From Martinezella rhizogenes (GTDB lineage: Bacteria; Pseudomonadota; Alphaproteobacteria; Rhizobiales; Rhizobiaceae), in the NCBI RefSeq assembly GCF_000799715.1, contig NZ_JUHG01000018.1:248001-312000 (forward strand): a stretch of DNA of 64,000 nt, in the 5' to 3' direction. Shown in pieces: positions 27,220 to 36,105 of the stretch. The position numbers and the translations under genes were made by a program. The stretch's first letter is position 1; each line of letters starts with the position of its first letter. The notes beneath the pieces were generated by a model. It was given only the letters and a program-made list of their open reading frames with translations, had not been told where the DNA came from and did no database searches.

Positions 27220-29214
27220 ATGTTCCTCTATAAGGCTATCGTCTTTCTTCCCCTGATTGGCGCTCTCATCGCCGGCCTGTTCGGCCGCGGCATCGGTGCC
27301 AAGGCTTCGGAATACGTCACCACCGGCTTGATGATCGTCGCCGCGATCCTGTCCTGGGTCGCCTTCTTTACAGTGGCGCTCGGCCATGGCGAAGGCCCGA
27401 TCAAGATCGAAGTCCTGCGCTGGATCCAGTCCGGCGGCATCGACGCGGCCTGGACGCTGCGCATCGACACGCTGACCTCGGTGATGCTGATCGTCGTGAA
27501 CTCGGTGTCGACCCTCGTTCATGTCTATTCGATCGGATACATGCATCACGATCCGCATCGTCCGCGCTTCTTCGCCTATCTCTCGCTCTTCACCTTCGCC
27601 ATGCTGATGCTGGTGACCTCCGACAACCTCGCCCAGATGTTCTTCGGCTGGGAAGGCGTCGGTCTCGCCTCCTATCTGCTCATCGGCTTCTGGTTCAAGA
27701 AGCCGTCGGCATCCGCCGCTGCGATGAAAGCCTTCATTGTTAACCGCGTCGGCGACTTCGGTTTCGTGCTCGGCATCGCCGGCGTCTTCGTTCTCTTCGG
27801 CTCGATCAACTTCGACGTCATCTTCGGCAATGCCCAGGCCTTTGCCGCGGGGCAGGGCGGTCAGCCGGGCGATATCGTGCTGAACCTCTTCGGCATGCAT
27901 CTTGATCGCGGTCATGCGCTGACCGGCGTCTGCCTGCTGCTGTTCATGGGCGCGATGGGCAAATCGGCGCAGTTCCTGCTGCACACCTGGTTGCCGGACG
28001 CCATGGAAGGCCCGACCCCGGTGTCGGCGCTCATCCATGCAGCCACCATGGTCACCGCCGGCGTCTTCCTCGTCGCCCGCATGTCGCCGATCTTCGAACT
28101 CTCGCCGGATGCGCTGACCTTCGTCACCATCATCGGCGCGATCACCGCCTTCTTTGCGGCAACCGTCGGCCTCGTGCAGAACGACATCAAGCGCGTCATC
28201 GCCTATTCGACCTGTTCGCAGCTTGGCTATATGTTCGTGGCGCTGGGCGTCGGCGCTTACGGCGCCGCCATCTTCCATCTGTTCACGCACGCCTTCTTCA
28301 AGGCTTTGCTCTTCCTCTGCGCCGGCTCGGTCATCCACGCCGTCGATGGTGAGCAGGACATGCGTCACATGGGCGGCCTTCGTTCGCACATCAAGAAGAC
28401 CTACTGGATGATGATCATCGGTACCCTGGCGATCACCGGCGTCGGCATTCCATTCTCGCCGATCGGCTTTGCCGGGTTCTTCTCCAAGGATGCGATCATC
28501 GAGGCTTCCTACACGTCGCATAATCCGGCCTCGGGCTTTGCCTTCACGCTGCTGGTTATCGCCGCGCTGTTCACCAGCTTCTATTCCTGGCGCCTGATCT
28601 TCATGACCTTCTTCGGCAAGCCCCGCGCTTCGCACGAGGTCATGCATCATGTCCATGAATCGCCGAACGTCATGCTGATCCCGCTTTATCTGCTGGCAAT
28701 CGGCGCCGTCTTCGCCGGCTGGTATTTCCACGACTACTTCGTCGGCCATGACTACGAGGAATTCTGGAAGCATGCGCTCTTCACGCTGCCGGACAACAAG
28801 ATCCTCGAAGAGATGGAGCATGCTCCGCATTGGGTCGAGCTCAGCCCGTTCATTGCGATGGTGCTTGGTTTCGTGACCGCCTGGTACATGTACATCAAGT
28901 CGCCGGAGACGCCGAAGGCGCTCGCAAAGCAGCATCGCGTGCTCTACGAGTTCCTCTTGAACAAGTGGTACTTCGACGAGCTCTATGACTTCCTCTTCGT
29001 TCGTTCCGCTAAGGCGCTCGGTCGCTTCCTGTGGAAGAAGGGCGATGTTGGCGTCATCGATACCTACGGTCCGAACGGTATCGCGGCCCGCGTCTCCGAT
29101 GTTACCAACCGCGTCGTCCGTCTTCAGACCGGTTACCTCTATCACTATGCCTTCGCGATGCTGCTCGGTATTGCAGCCCTCGTTACCTGGATGATGCTCG
29201 GGAGTGCCCTCTGA
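27220..29214 (+). CDS. nuoL: NADH-quinone oxidoreductase subunit L
   Basis: ND5 homologue of 664 residues, the distal antiporter-like proton pump with its long C-terminal lateral helix. Visible landmarks are MFFGWEGVGLASYLLIGFW (span 5 glutamate) and HAATMVTAGVFLVARM (broken helix 7 with the pumping Lys/His network). The stop overlaps the nuoM ATG by one base. Confidence 0.98.
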   Translation: MFLYKAIVFLPLIGALIAGLFGRGIGAKASEYVTTGLMIVAAILSWVAFFTVALGHGEGPIKIEVLRWIQSGGIDAAWTLRIDTLTSVMLIVVNSVSTLVHVYSIGYMHHDPHRPRFFAYLSLFTFAMLMLVTSDNLAQMFFGWEGVGLASYLLIGFWFKKPSASAAAMKAFIVNRVGDFGFVLGIAGVFVLFGSINFDVIFGNAQAFAAGQGGQPGDIVLNLFGMHLDRGHALTGVCLLLFMGAMGKSAQFLLHTWLPDAMEGPTPVSALIHAATMVTAGVFLVARMSPIFELSPDALTFVTIIGAITAFFAATVGLVQNDIKRVIAYSTCSQLGYMFVALGVGAYGAAIFHLFTHAFFKALLFLCAGSVIHAVDGEQDMRHMGGLRSHIKKTYWMMIIGTLAITGVGIPFSPIGFAGFFSKDAIIEASYTSHNPASGFAFTLLVIAALFTSFYSWRLIFMTFFGKPRASHEVMHHVHESPNVMLIPLYLLAIGAVFAGWYFHDYFVGHDYEEFWKHALFTLPDNKILEEMEHAPHWVELSPFIAMVLGFVTAWYMYIKSPETPKALAKQHRVLYEFLLNKWYFDELYDFLFVRSAKALGRFLWKKGDVGVIDTYGPNGIAARVSDVTNRVVRLQTGYLYHYAFAMLLGIAALVTWMMLGSAL

Positions 29215-30725
29215 TGACCGATTGGCCTATTCTTTCAACGGTCACCTTCCTGCCGCTGGTCGGCGTTCTCATTCTGCTGTTCATGCGGGATGACGGACCC
29301 AATGGCCGCCGCAACATCCTGAACGTGTCGCTGCTGACGACGGTCTTCACCTTCGTCGTCTCACTGTTCATCTGGATCGGTTTCGACAACGCCAATCCGG
29401 GCTTCCAGATGATCGAGAAGCACGGCTGGCTCGGTACCGGCATCAGCTATCACCTTGGCGTCGACGGCATCTCCATGCTGTTCGTCATCCTGTCGACCTT
29501 CCTGATGCCCTTCTGCGTGCTGGCAAGCTGGCTCTCGGTCGAGAAACGCCTGAAGGACTACATGATCGCCTTCCTCGTCCTCGAGACGATGATGATCGGC
29601 GTCTTCGTGTCGCTGGATATCGTGCTGTTCTACGTCTTCTTTGAAGCCGGCCTCATCCCGATGTTCCTGATCATCGGCGTCTGGGGCGGCAAGGATCGCG
29701 TCTACGCTAGCTACAAGTTCTTCCTCTATACGCTGCTCGGTTCGGTGCTGATGCTGCTCGCCATCATGGCGATGTACTGGCAGGCCGGCACCACGGACAT
29801 TCCGGCGCTGCTTGCCTACAAGTTCCCGCCGCATATGCAGACATGGCTATGGCTTGCCTTCTTCGCCTCCTTCGCGGTGAAGATGCCGATGTGGCCAGTC
29901 CACACCTGGTTGCCTGATGCCCACGTTCAGGCGCCGACGGCGGGCTCGGTCATCCTGGCCGGTATCCTCCTGAAGCTCGGTGGATACGGTCTCATCCGCT
30001 TCTCGCTCGGCATGTTCCCGAACGCGTCTGAATATTTCGCGCCACTCGTCTTCGCCATGTCCGTCATCGCCATCATCTACACCTCGCTAGTGGCGCTGAT
30101 GCAGGAAGACATCAAGAAGCTGATCGCCTACTCCTCGGTTGCGCACATGGGCTATGTCACCATGGGCATCTTTGCGGCCAACCAGCAGGGCGTGCAGGGC
30201 GCGATCTTCCAGATGCTGTCGCATGGCATCGTCTCGGGCGCGCTCTTCCTCTGCGTCGGCGTGATCTATGACCGTACGCATACCCGCGAAATCGCGGCCT
30301 ATGGCGGCCTGGTCAACAACATGCCGAAATACGCGGTGGCGATGATGATCTTCACCATGGCCAATGTCGGTCTGCCCGGCACTTCCGGTTTCATCGGCGA
30401 ATTCCTGACCCTGATCGGCGTCTTCCGCGTCAACACCTGGGTTGCGCTGTTTGCCGCCACCGGTGTTATCCTTTCGGCCGCTTACGCGCTTTGGCTTTAC
30501 CGCCGCGTCATCTTCGGCGCGCTGGAAAAGGAAAACCTGAAGAAGCTGCTGGATCTGTCGCCACGCGAACAGCTGATCCTCTATCCGCTGATCGCACTGA
30601 CGATCCTCTTCGGCGTCTATCCGGCTCCGATCTTCGATGCGACGGCCGCTTCGGTGGATCTGCTTGTGAACAACTACACCGCAGCCCTGCACGCCGCGCA
30701 GAATGTTGCGCTGTCGATGAATTGA
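29214..30725 (+). CDS. nuoM: NADH-quinone oxidoreductase subunit M
   Basis: ND4 homologue of 503 residues, an antiporter-like pump with about fourteen spans. Landmarks are VFFEAGLIPMFLIIG (span 5 glutamate) and VKMPMWPVHTWLPDAHVQAP (broken helix 7). Translation starts at the ATG overlapping the nuoL stop; the frame is open further upstream, but that is inside nuoL. Confidence 0.98.
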   Translation: MTDWPILSTVTFLPLVGVLILLFMRDDGPNGRRNILNVSLLTTVFTFVVSLFIWIGFDNANPGFQMIEKHGWLGTGISYHLGVDGISMLFVILSTFLMPFCVLASWLSVEKRLKDYMIAFLVLETMMIGVFVSLDIVLFYVFFEAGLIPMFLIIGVWGGKDRVYASYKFFLYTLLGSVLMLLAIMAMYWQAGTTDIPALLAYKFPPHMQTWLWLAFFASFAVKMPMWPVHTWLPDAHVQAPTAGSVILAGILLKLGGYGLIRFSLGMFPNASEYFAPLVFAMSVIAIIYTSLVALMQEDIKKLIAYSSVAHMGYVTMGIFAANQQGVQGAIFQMLSHGIVSGALFLCVGVIYDRTHTREIAAYGGLVNNMPKYAVAMMIFTMANVGLPGTSGFIGEFLTLIGVFRVNTWVALFAATGVILSAAYALWLYRRVIFGALEKENLKKLLDLSPREQLILYPLIALTILFGVYPAPIFDATAASVDLLVNNYTAALHAAQNVALSMN

Positions 30726-30743
30726 TGACGGGACTTATTCGAC

Positions 30744-32186
30744 ATGACTGCTGACACAATTCTTGCAAGCCTGCATCTTTCCATCCCCGAGCTCATCCTC
30801 GCGGTCGGTGCACTTGTGCTGCTCATGATCGGCGTCTTCTCAGGCGAACGGTCTGGTCCCACGGTTACCGGCCTTGCCATCGCGGTTCTCGCGGTGGCCG
30901 GTCTCTGGATCATCTTCGTGCCGGGCGAGGGCCTGGCCTACGGCGGTGCCTATCTCGCCGACGGCTTCTCGCGCTTCATGAAGATCGTCGCGCTGGTCGG
31001 CTCGATCGTCGCCATGTTCATGAGCATGGGGCAGGCGCGCGAGCAGCAGCTCGATCGCTTCGAGTTCCCGGTGCTCCTCCTGCTGGCGACCCTCGGCATT
31101 CTGCTGATGATCTCGGCGCACGACCTGATCTCGCTCTACCTGTCGCTGGAACTGCAGTCACTGGCGCTCTACGTCGTTGCCGCCATCAACCGCGACAACC
31201 TCAAGTCGACGGAAGCCGGCCTGAAGTATTTCGTGCTCGGCGCGTTGTCCTCGGGCATGCTGCTCTATGGCATGTCGCTGGTCTACGGATTCACCGGCCA
31301 TACGACCTTCGATGCGATCGCCACGGCGCTGAGCTCCGAAACCCGTTCTCTCGGCCTTGTCTTCGGTTTGGTCTTCGTCCTTGCCGGTCTGGCCTTCAAG
31401 ATCTCCGCCGTGCCGTTCCATATGTGGACGCCGGACGTCTATGAAGGTGCTCCGACCCCGGTCACCGCCTTCTTCGCGGCCGCTCCGAAGGTCGCGGCCA
31501 TGGCGATCTTGGTCCGTCTCGTCATCACCGCCTTCCAGCCGGTGCTTGCTGATTGGCAGCAGATCATCGTCTTCATCTCGATTGCCTCGATGGTGCTTGG
31601 CGCTTTCGCGGCGATCGGTCAGCGCAACTTCAAGCGACTGATGGCCTATTCGTCCATCGGTCACATGGGCTATGCGCTGGTCGGCCTCGCGGCCGGCAAC
31701 CAGACCGGCGTCTCCGGCGTCATGCTCTATATGGTCATCTACATGGTCATGACCCTTGGCGTCTTCGCCATCATCATGGCGATGCGCCGCAAGGACGGCC
31801 GTCAGGTCGAGAATGTCGATGATCTCGCCGGCCTTTCGACAACCAACCCGTTCATGGCAACCGTGCTAACGGCGCTGATGTTCTCGCTGGCAGGCATCCC
31901 GCCGCTGGCAGGCTTCTTCGGGAAGTACTTCGTCTTCGTTGCTGCCATCCAGGCCCATCTCTATGCGCTTGCTATTATCGGCGTTCTCTCCTCGGTCGTC
32001 GGCGCCTACTACTATCTGCGCGTCATCAAGCTGATGTGGTTCGATGAAGCCAAGGACGAGTTCGTCCGCACGGACGGTTCGCTACGTCTGGTCTTCGGCC
32101 TCTCGGGTCTCTTCGTTATCACCTACATCTTCTTTGGCGGCGCTATCGGTGGTGCTGCCGACCTTGCCGCCGCGACGCTGTTTTGA
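30744..32186 (+). CDS. nuoN: NADH-quinone oxidoreductase subunit N
   Basis: ND2 homologue of 480 residues, the third antiporter-like pump, with LSLELQSLALYVVAA (span 5 glutamate) and FKISAVPFHMWTPDVYEGAP (broken helix). It closes the complex I set. Its TGA overlaps the ATG of birA, so the operon continues. Confidence 0.98.
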   Translation: MTADTILASLHLSIPELILAVGALVLLMIGVFSGERSGPTVTGLAIAVLAVAGLWIIFVPGEGLAYGGAYLADGFSRFMKIVALVGSIVAMFMSMGQAREQQLDRFEFPVLLLLATLGILLMISAHDLISLYLSLELQSLALYVVAAINRDNLKSTEAGLKYFVLGALSSGMLLYGMSLVYGFTGHTTFDAIATALSSETRSLGLVFGLVFVLAGLAFKISAVPFHMWTPDVYEGAPTPVTAFFAAAPKVAAMAILVRLVITAFQPVLADWQQIIVFISIASMVLGAFAAIGQRNFKRLMAYSSIGHMGYALVGLAAGNQTGVSGVMLYMVIYMVMTLGVFAIIMAMRRKDGRQVENVDDLAGLSTTNPFMATVLTALMFSLAGIPPLAGFFGKYFVFVAAIQAHLYALAIIGVLSSVVGAYYYLRVIKLMWFDEAKDEFVRTDGSLRLVFGLSGLFVITYIFFGGAIGGAADLAAATLF

Positions 32187-32953
32187 TGGCGTCTGACATG
32201 AATAGCCGGAAGTCGCTCGCCGACTTCCGGCATGATGCCCTCTCAGAGACTGCGTCCACCAATAGCGAATGCCTGGAGCGCGCGCGGGCTGGTGACGCCG
32301 GAAATCTCTGGGTAACGGCAGCCCGCCAGACGGGTGGCCGCGGACGCCGTGGACGTCCTTGGGTGTCCGAACCCGGTAATCTCTACGCTTCCCTTCTTCT
32401 GATCGATCCCGCCCCCATGGACCGCCTAGGCTCGCTGCCCCTGGCTGTCGCTGTCGGTGTGCACCAGGCGGTGCGCGGCGTGCTGCCCCTGGCGGCGGAG
32501 CCCGTCGAGGTCAAATGGCCGAACGACATCCTGATTGGTCGCAAGAAGACCTGTGGCATCCTGATCGAGGGCGAGGCTCTCCCGGACGGACGCTATGCAT
32601 TGGTGATCGGCATTGGCATCAATGTCGCCGTCATGCCCGACAATCCGATGTATCCGGTCACCTGCCTGCGCGAGCAGGGTTCGATGGTGTCGCCGGAAGA
32701 ATTGTTTGCACATCTCTATGCCTCAATGGCCGAGGCGCTGGCCGCCTGGAACAGCGGCAAGGGTGTTCGCGAGATAACGGCGCGCTGGCGCGACGTTGCT
32801 TGCGGTGTTGGTGAAAAGATCACAGTGAATCTGCCGGATCGTTCGATTTCCGGGCATTTTGCCGGAATTGATGATAATGGCTTGTTGATGCTCGACGCCG
32901 GCGGCGGCAAGGTTTTGCCGATCGCGGCGGGCGACGTTTTTTTCAGATCGTAG
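32186..32953 (+). CDS. birA: Biotin--[acetyl-CoA-carboxylase] ligase
   Basis: Attaches biotin to the carboxyl-carrier protein through a biotinyl-AMP intermediate. The biotin/ATP loop GRGRRG (51-56), the central KWPNDILIGRKKTCGILIEG and a C-terminal SH3-like cap are present. At 255 residues it lacks the N-terminal winged-helix of E. coli BirA, so it is an enzyme only, not a repressor. The ATG overlaps the nuoN stop (TGATG); a second ATG four codons later is possible. A place at the tail of the nuo operon is common in rhizobia. Confidence 0.93.
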   Translation: MASDMNSRKSLADFRHDALSETASTNSECLERARAGDAGNLWVTAARQTGGRGRRGRPWVSEPGNLYASLLLIDPAPMDRLGSLPLAVAVGVHQAVRGVLPLAAEPVEVKWPNDILIGRKKTCGILIEGEALPDGRYALVIGIGINVAVMPDNPMYPVTCLREQGSMVSPEELFAHLYASMAEALAAWNSGKGVREITARWRDVACGVGEKITVNLPDRSISGHFAGIDDNGLLMLDAGGGKVLPIAAGDVFFRS

Positions 32954-32966
32954 GTAAAAGATAGAT

Positions 32967-34640
32967 ATGGCGAAGCAAGACGAACTGGTGTTTCTGCCTC
33001 TCGGCGGCGTCGGCGAGATCGGCATGAACCTCGCCCTTTACGGCTATGGTCCGCCGGAACATCGCCAGTGGATCATGGTCGATTGCGGTGTCACCTTTCC
33101 GGGGCCGGACCTGCCGGGCGTCGATCTCGTGCTCCCCGACATCCGCTTCCTCGCCAAGGAACGCAAGAACCTCAAGGGCATCATCATCACGCATGCGCAT
33201 GAGGATCACTACGGTGCTCTGAGCGATCTCTGGCCGGGCCTGAACGTCCCCGTCTATGCCTCGGGCTTTACCGCCGGTCTGCTGGAAGCCAAGCGCGATT
33301 ATGAAAAGACGATGGGCCAGATCCCGATCACCCCGTTCAAGGCCGGTGACCGCATCAATGTCGGCCCTTTCAGCATCGAAGGCGTCGCCGTCAACCACTC
33401 CATCCCCGAGCCGATGTCGCTGATGATCCGCACACCGGTCGGCAATGTCATCCATACCGGTGACTGGAAGATCGACCACGAGCCGTCGCTCGGGCCGCTG
33501 ACTGACGAAGCACGCTTCCGCCAGCTTGGCGACGAGGGCGTGCTGGCGCTGATGTGCGATTCCACCAATGCGCTCCGTGATGGCGTGTCGCCGTCGGAAA
33601 AGGATGTTTCCGCAAGCCTGCGCAAGATCATCGAGAATGCCGAGGGCAGGGTGGCGATCACCACTTTCTCCTCGAATGTCGGCCGCATTCGCACCATTGC
33701 CGAGGCCGCCGAAGCTGCGGGCCGCGAGATTTTGTTGCTCGGCAGTTCGTTGAAGCGCGTGGTCGACGTCTCCCGCGATATCGGCATCATGGAAGGCCTC
33801 AAGCCGTTCATCGCCGAGGATGAGTATGGCTATATCCCACGCGACAAGGTCGTTATCATCCTGACAGGCAGCCAGGGCGAGCCCCGCGCCGCCCTTGCCA
33901 AGCTCTCACGCGATGAGATGCGCCATGTCGCGCTCGCCGCCGGCGATATCGTCGTCTTTTCCTCGCGCGCCATTCCCGGCAACGAGAAGGCGATCCAGGA
34001 TATCAAGAACGGCCTTACCGAACAGGGCGTGCATGTGGTGACGGACGCGGAAGCGCTCGTCCACGTATCCGGCCACCCACGCCGTAACGAGCTGCAGAAA
34101 ATGTACGAATGGACGCGGCCGAAGGTCGTCGTACCGGTGCATGGCGAGCCGACGCATCTGGCGGCGCATAAAGAGCTGGCCGAGCAATCCGGCATCGCCA
34201 TCGTGCCCAAGGTTCGCAACGGCGACATATTGCGGCTGGCGCCCGGTTCTGTCGAAGTGATCGGCCAGGCACCGCATGGTCGTATCTTCAAGGACGGCAT
34301 ACTGATCGGCGATTTCGACGAGATGGGCATCGGCGAGCGCAAGAAGCTCTCCTATGTCGGCCATGTCGCCGTCAACGTCGTGCTCGATGCCCGCTACGAC
34401 ATCGTCGGCGATCCGGATCTCGTCGCGATCGGCCTGCCGGCCTATGACGATGAGGGTGAGGAGATGGAAGATACGCTTTTCGACGCCGTCGTCAGCGCCA
34501 TTGAGAGTATTCCCCGCGCACGTCGCAAGGATATCGACATGCTGCAGGAAGCCGCGCGCCGCGCGGTGCGCTCCGCCGCTAACCAAGGCTGGGGCAAGAA
34601 GCCTGTCGTGACTGTCTTCGTCACGCGCATGGCGGGCTGA
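32967..34640 (+). CDS. rnj: Ribonuclease J
   Basis: A 557-residue metallo-beta-lactamase/beta-CASP nuclease with both 5'-3' exo- and endonuclease activity in this family. The zinc motif THAHEDHYG (His76, His78, Asp80, His81) is intact. The beta-CASP part includes LTGSQGEPRAAL and the late VHVSGHPRRNEL and VPVHGEPTHL motifs. The C-terminal dimer domain ends at a normal length. RNase J matures rRNA and turns over mRNA in rhizobia. It follows birA by 13 bases with AGGTAAA upstream. Confidence 0.95.
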   Translation: MAKQDELVFLPLGGVGEIGMNLALYGYGPPEHRQWIMVDCGVTFPGPDLPGVDLVLPDIRFLAKERKNLKGIIITHAHEDHYGALSDLWPGLNVPVYASGFTAGLLEAKRDYEKTMGQIPITPFKAGDRINVGPFSIEGVAVNHSIPEPMSLMIRTPVGNVIHTGDWKIDHEPSLGPLTDEARFRQLGDEGVLALMCDSTNALRDGVSPSEKDVSASLRKIIENAEGRVAITTFSSNVGRIRTIAEAAEAAGREILLLGSSLKRVVDVSRDIGIMEGLKPFIAEDEYGYIPRDKVVIILTGSQGEPRAALAKLSRDEMRHVALAAGDIVVFSSRAIPGNEKAIQDIKNGLTEQGVHVVTDAEALVHVSGHPRRNELQKMYEWTRPKVVVPVHGEPTHLAAHKELAEQSGIAIVPKVRNGDILRLAPGSVEVIGQAPHGRIFKDGILIGDFDEMGIGERKKLSYVGHVAVNVVLDARYDIVGDPDLVAIGLPAYDDEGEEMEDTLFDAVVSAIESIPRARRKDIDMLQEAARRAVRSAANQGWGKKPVVTVFVTRMAG

Positions 34641-34676
34641 CCACGTTTCGATCCGATCAAGGAAGAGAGAACAGCC

Positions 34677-35081
34677 ATGCTCGGACGCATCAATCATATT
34701 GCGATTGCCGTTCCTGATATCACCGCCGCCGCCGCCACCTATCGCGAGACGTTGGACGCAAAGGTAACCGAGCCGCAGTCCTTGCCGGAGCATGGGGTCA
34801 CCGTCGTTTTCGTCGAGTTGCCGAACAGCAAGGTCGAGCTCGTGGAGCCGCTTGGCGATGCCTCTCCGCTGTTGAAATTCCTGGCCAAGCATCCAACTGG
34901 CGGCATGCATCACATCTGCTACGAGGTGGACGATATCCTGGCGGCGCGTGATCGCCTGATCGCGGGCGGCGCGCGGGTGCTGGGCGATGGCGAGCCCATG
35001 ATCGGCGCCCATGGCAAGCCGGTGCTCTTCCTGCACCCCAAGGATTTCTTCGGGACGCTCATCGAGCTCGAGCAAGTGTGA
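34677..35081 (+). CDS. mce: Methylmalonyl-CoA epimerase
   Basis: A 134-residue vicinal-oxygen-chelate protein with two beta-alpha-beta3 units. The expected metal ligands are His7 (INHIAIAV), the His pair at 78-79 (GGMHHICYEV) and Glu130 (GTLIELEQV). The family interconverts the S and R forms of methylmalonyl-CoA in propionate use and polyhydroxyalkanoate-linked metabolism. The location just after rnj recurs in rhizobia. A ribosome-binding site (GGAAGAGA) precedes the ATG. Confidence 0.92.
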   Translation: MLGRINHIAIAVPDITAAAATYRETLDAKVTEPQSLPEHGVTVVFVELPNSKVELVEPLGDASPLLKFLAKHPTGGMHHICYEVDDILAARDRLIAGGARVLGDGEPMIGAHGKPVLFLHPKDFFGTLIELEQV

Positions 35082-35186
35082 CATTAGGGCGCTGGGCCGC
35101 GCTTTGAAACGCGCCGGCTTTGGCTCTATAGACTGTTTGTGGATGAGGAGGAGACAGGCTGATTTTAGCCTGTCTTGAGGGAGCAT

Positions 35187-35465
35187 ATGGCCCAGCAGAT
35201 TTTCTCGACTTGCGCCGTCTATTTCGTTGTCTGGTGGATCACGCTTTTCGCCGTCCTGCCGTTTGGCCTGCGCACGCAGGCCGAGGACAATCACGTCATC
35301 CTCGGCACGGTCGAAAGTGCCCCGACGAAATTTCGCGGCTGGCGGGTGGTGCTGATCACGACGCTGGTATCCGCCGTGATCTACGGCGCGTGGTATGTCA
35401 GCGCCCACTATTTCGGCTTCGGCTTCAACTCTATTCCACCGATCATTCCACGCTACGATGGCTGA
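35187..35465 (+). CDS. DUF1467 family small membrane protein
   Basis: A 92-residue protein with two membrane spans (about 8-30 and 55-78) joined by a polar loop with PFGLRTQAE. This pattern (VVWWITLFAVLPFGLRTQ) identifies DUF1467, a family found next to mce and proS in alphaproteobacteria. Function is unknown. TGAGGGAG before the ATG at 35187 supports this start over a TTG four codons earlier. Confidence 0.9.
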   Translation: MAQQIFSTCAVYFVVWWITLFAVLPFGLRTQAEDNHVILGTVESAPTKFRGWRVVLITTLVSAVIYGAWYVSAHYFGFGFNSIPPIIPRYDG

Positions 35466-35672
35466 TGCTCGTCTCCGGAAATTCTTTCGGACATCACCGG
35501 ACATCATATGTCACTGAATAGCCCGGAAACCGTCATACCCTCGTCATCTGGTTGAGGCAAAGAGGCTGCGCGACAATGGGCGTCCCATCAGGCCGACTGG
35601 TTGCGGCCGAGGGGCGTTTCAAAGCTCGATTTTTGAGGAAACCGGGTGGCTGCTTGAGCCGGGAAAGCAAAA

Positions 35673-35699
35673 AAAAACAAGGCGGTAAGCCTTGTTTTT
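35673..35699. terminator. Strong bidirectional intrinsic terminator upstream of proS
   Basis: An 11-bp stem AAAAACAAGGC/GCCTTGTTTTT with loop GGTAA. A-tract on the 5' side and T-tract on the 3' side make it work in both directions. It closes the transcript from nuo to DUF1467, or one made within 35466-35670, where I find no gene. Confidence 0.85.
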
Positions 35700-35812
35700 A
35701 AGTATCGCGTGATCCTTATCCGTTGCCGGGGCAGCGACGAGCGCGCCTAAGATCTGATCCTCCCAAGACTTGACCGCGAAACGACAAGAATTTAGCCTCC
35801 TTGCCTCTTTTG

Positions 35813-35830
35813 TGAGCTAAAATTAGCTCA
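35813..35830. promoter_or_regulatory. Inverted repeat upstream of the proS promoter
   Basis: TGAGCTAA-AA-TTAGCTCA is a perfect 8-base repeat with a 2-base centre, 62 bases before the -35. A third half-like TGAGCT follows at 35835-35840. It could be an operator or a short stem; no regulator can be named. Confidence 0.4.
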
Positions 35831-35891
35831 AAGAATGAGCTTTGTCATCTGTTTTTTTGCTTTTTTGTTACAGTCGCGCAGAATTTTTCTG

Positions 35892-35922
35892 TTGACAGTT
35901 TCTCGCCACAAATCCTTATAAA
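35892..35922 (+). promoter_or_regulatory. Sigma-70-type promoter of proS
   Basis: TTGACA (35892-35897) and TTATAA (35916-35921) with an 18-base spacer, in AT-rich DNA. This is one of the best promoter matches in the window. Confidence 0.7.
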
Positions 35923-36105
35923 CATGCATTTTTTTGAATTCGCAAAAGTGCTTGATGGCGCCCGGCATTTGCGGGTGTTCGCCGGATTCGCGCCTTGCAA
36001 ATGCGGGTTTCCTTCCTGCCCCGAAGCAGTTATGAACTGCCTCCAGCAGTCAATTTTTTAACGATTCCGCCGGATGCGGAACGTCAAACCATCTGGAATC
36101 AACCC

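Larger units (their letters stand above)
35700..36105. other. Intergenic region and long leader of proS
   Basis: About 400 bases with no separate gene. The AT-rich middle (about 35800-35945) carries an inverted repeat and a sigma-70-type promoter; transcription from it would give a leader of roughly 175 bases before the proS ATG. The proS frame is open from 35995, but the extra 37 codons lack family features. Confidence 0.5.

Noticed and set aside
27193..29145. A 650-codon minus-strand frame opposite nuoL
   Set aside because: Composition is dominated by Glu, Asp, Arg and His from reverse reading of a membrane protein; nuoL is unambiguous.
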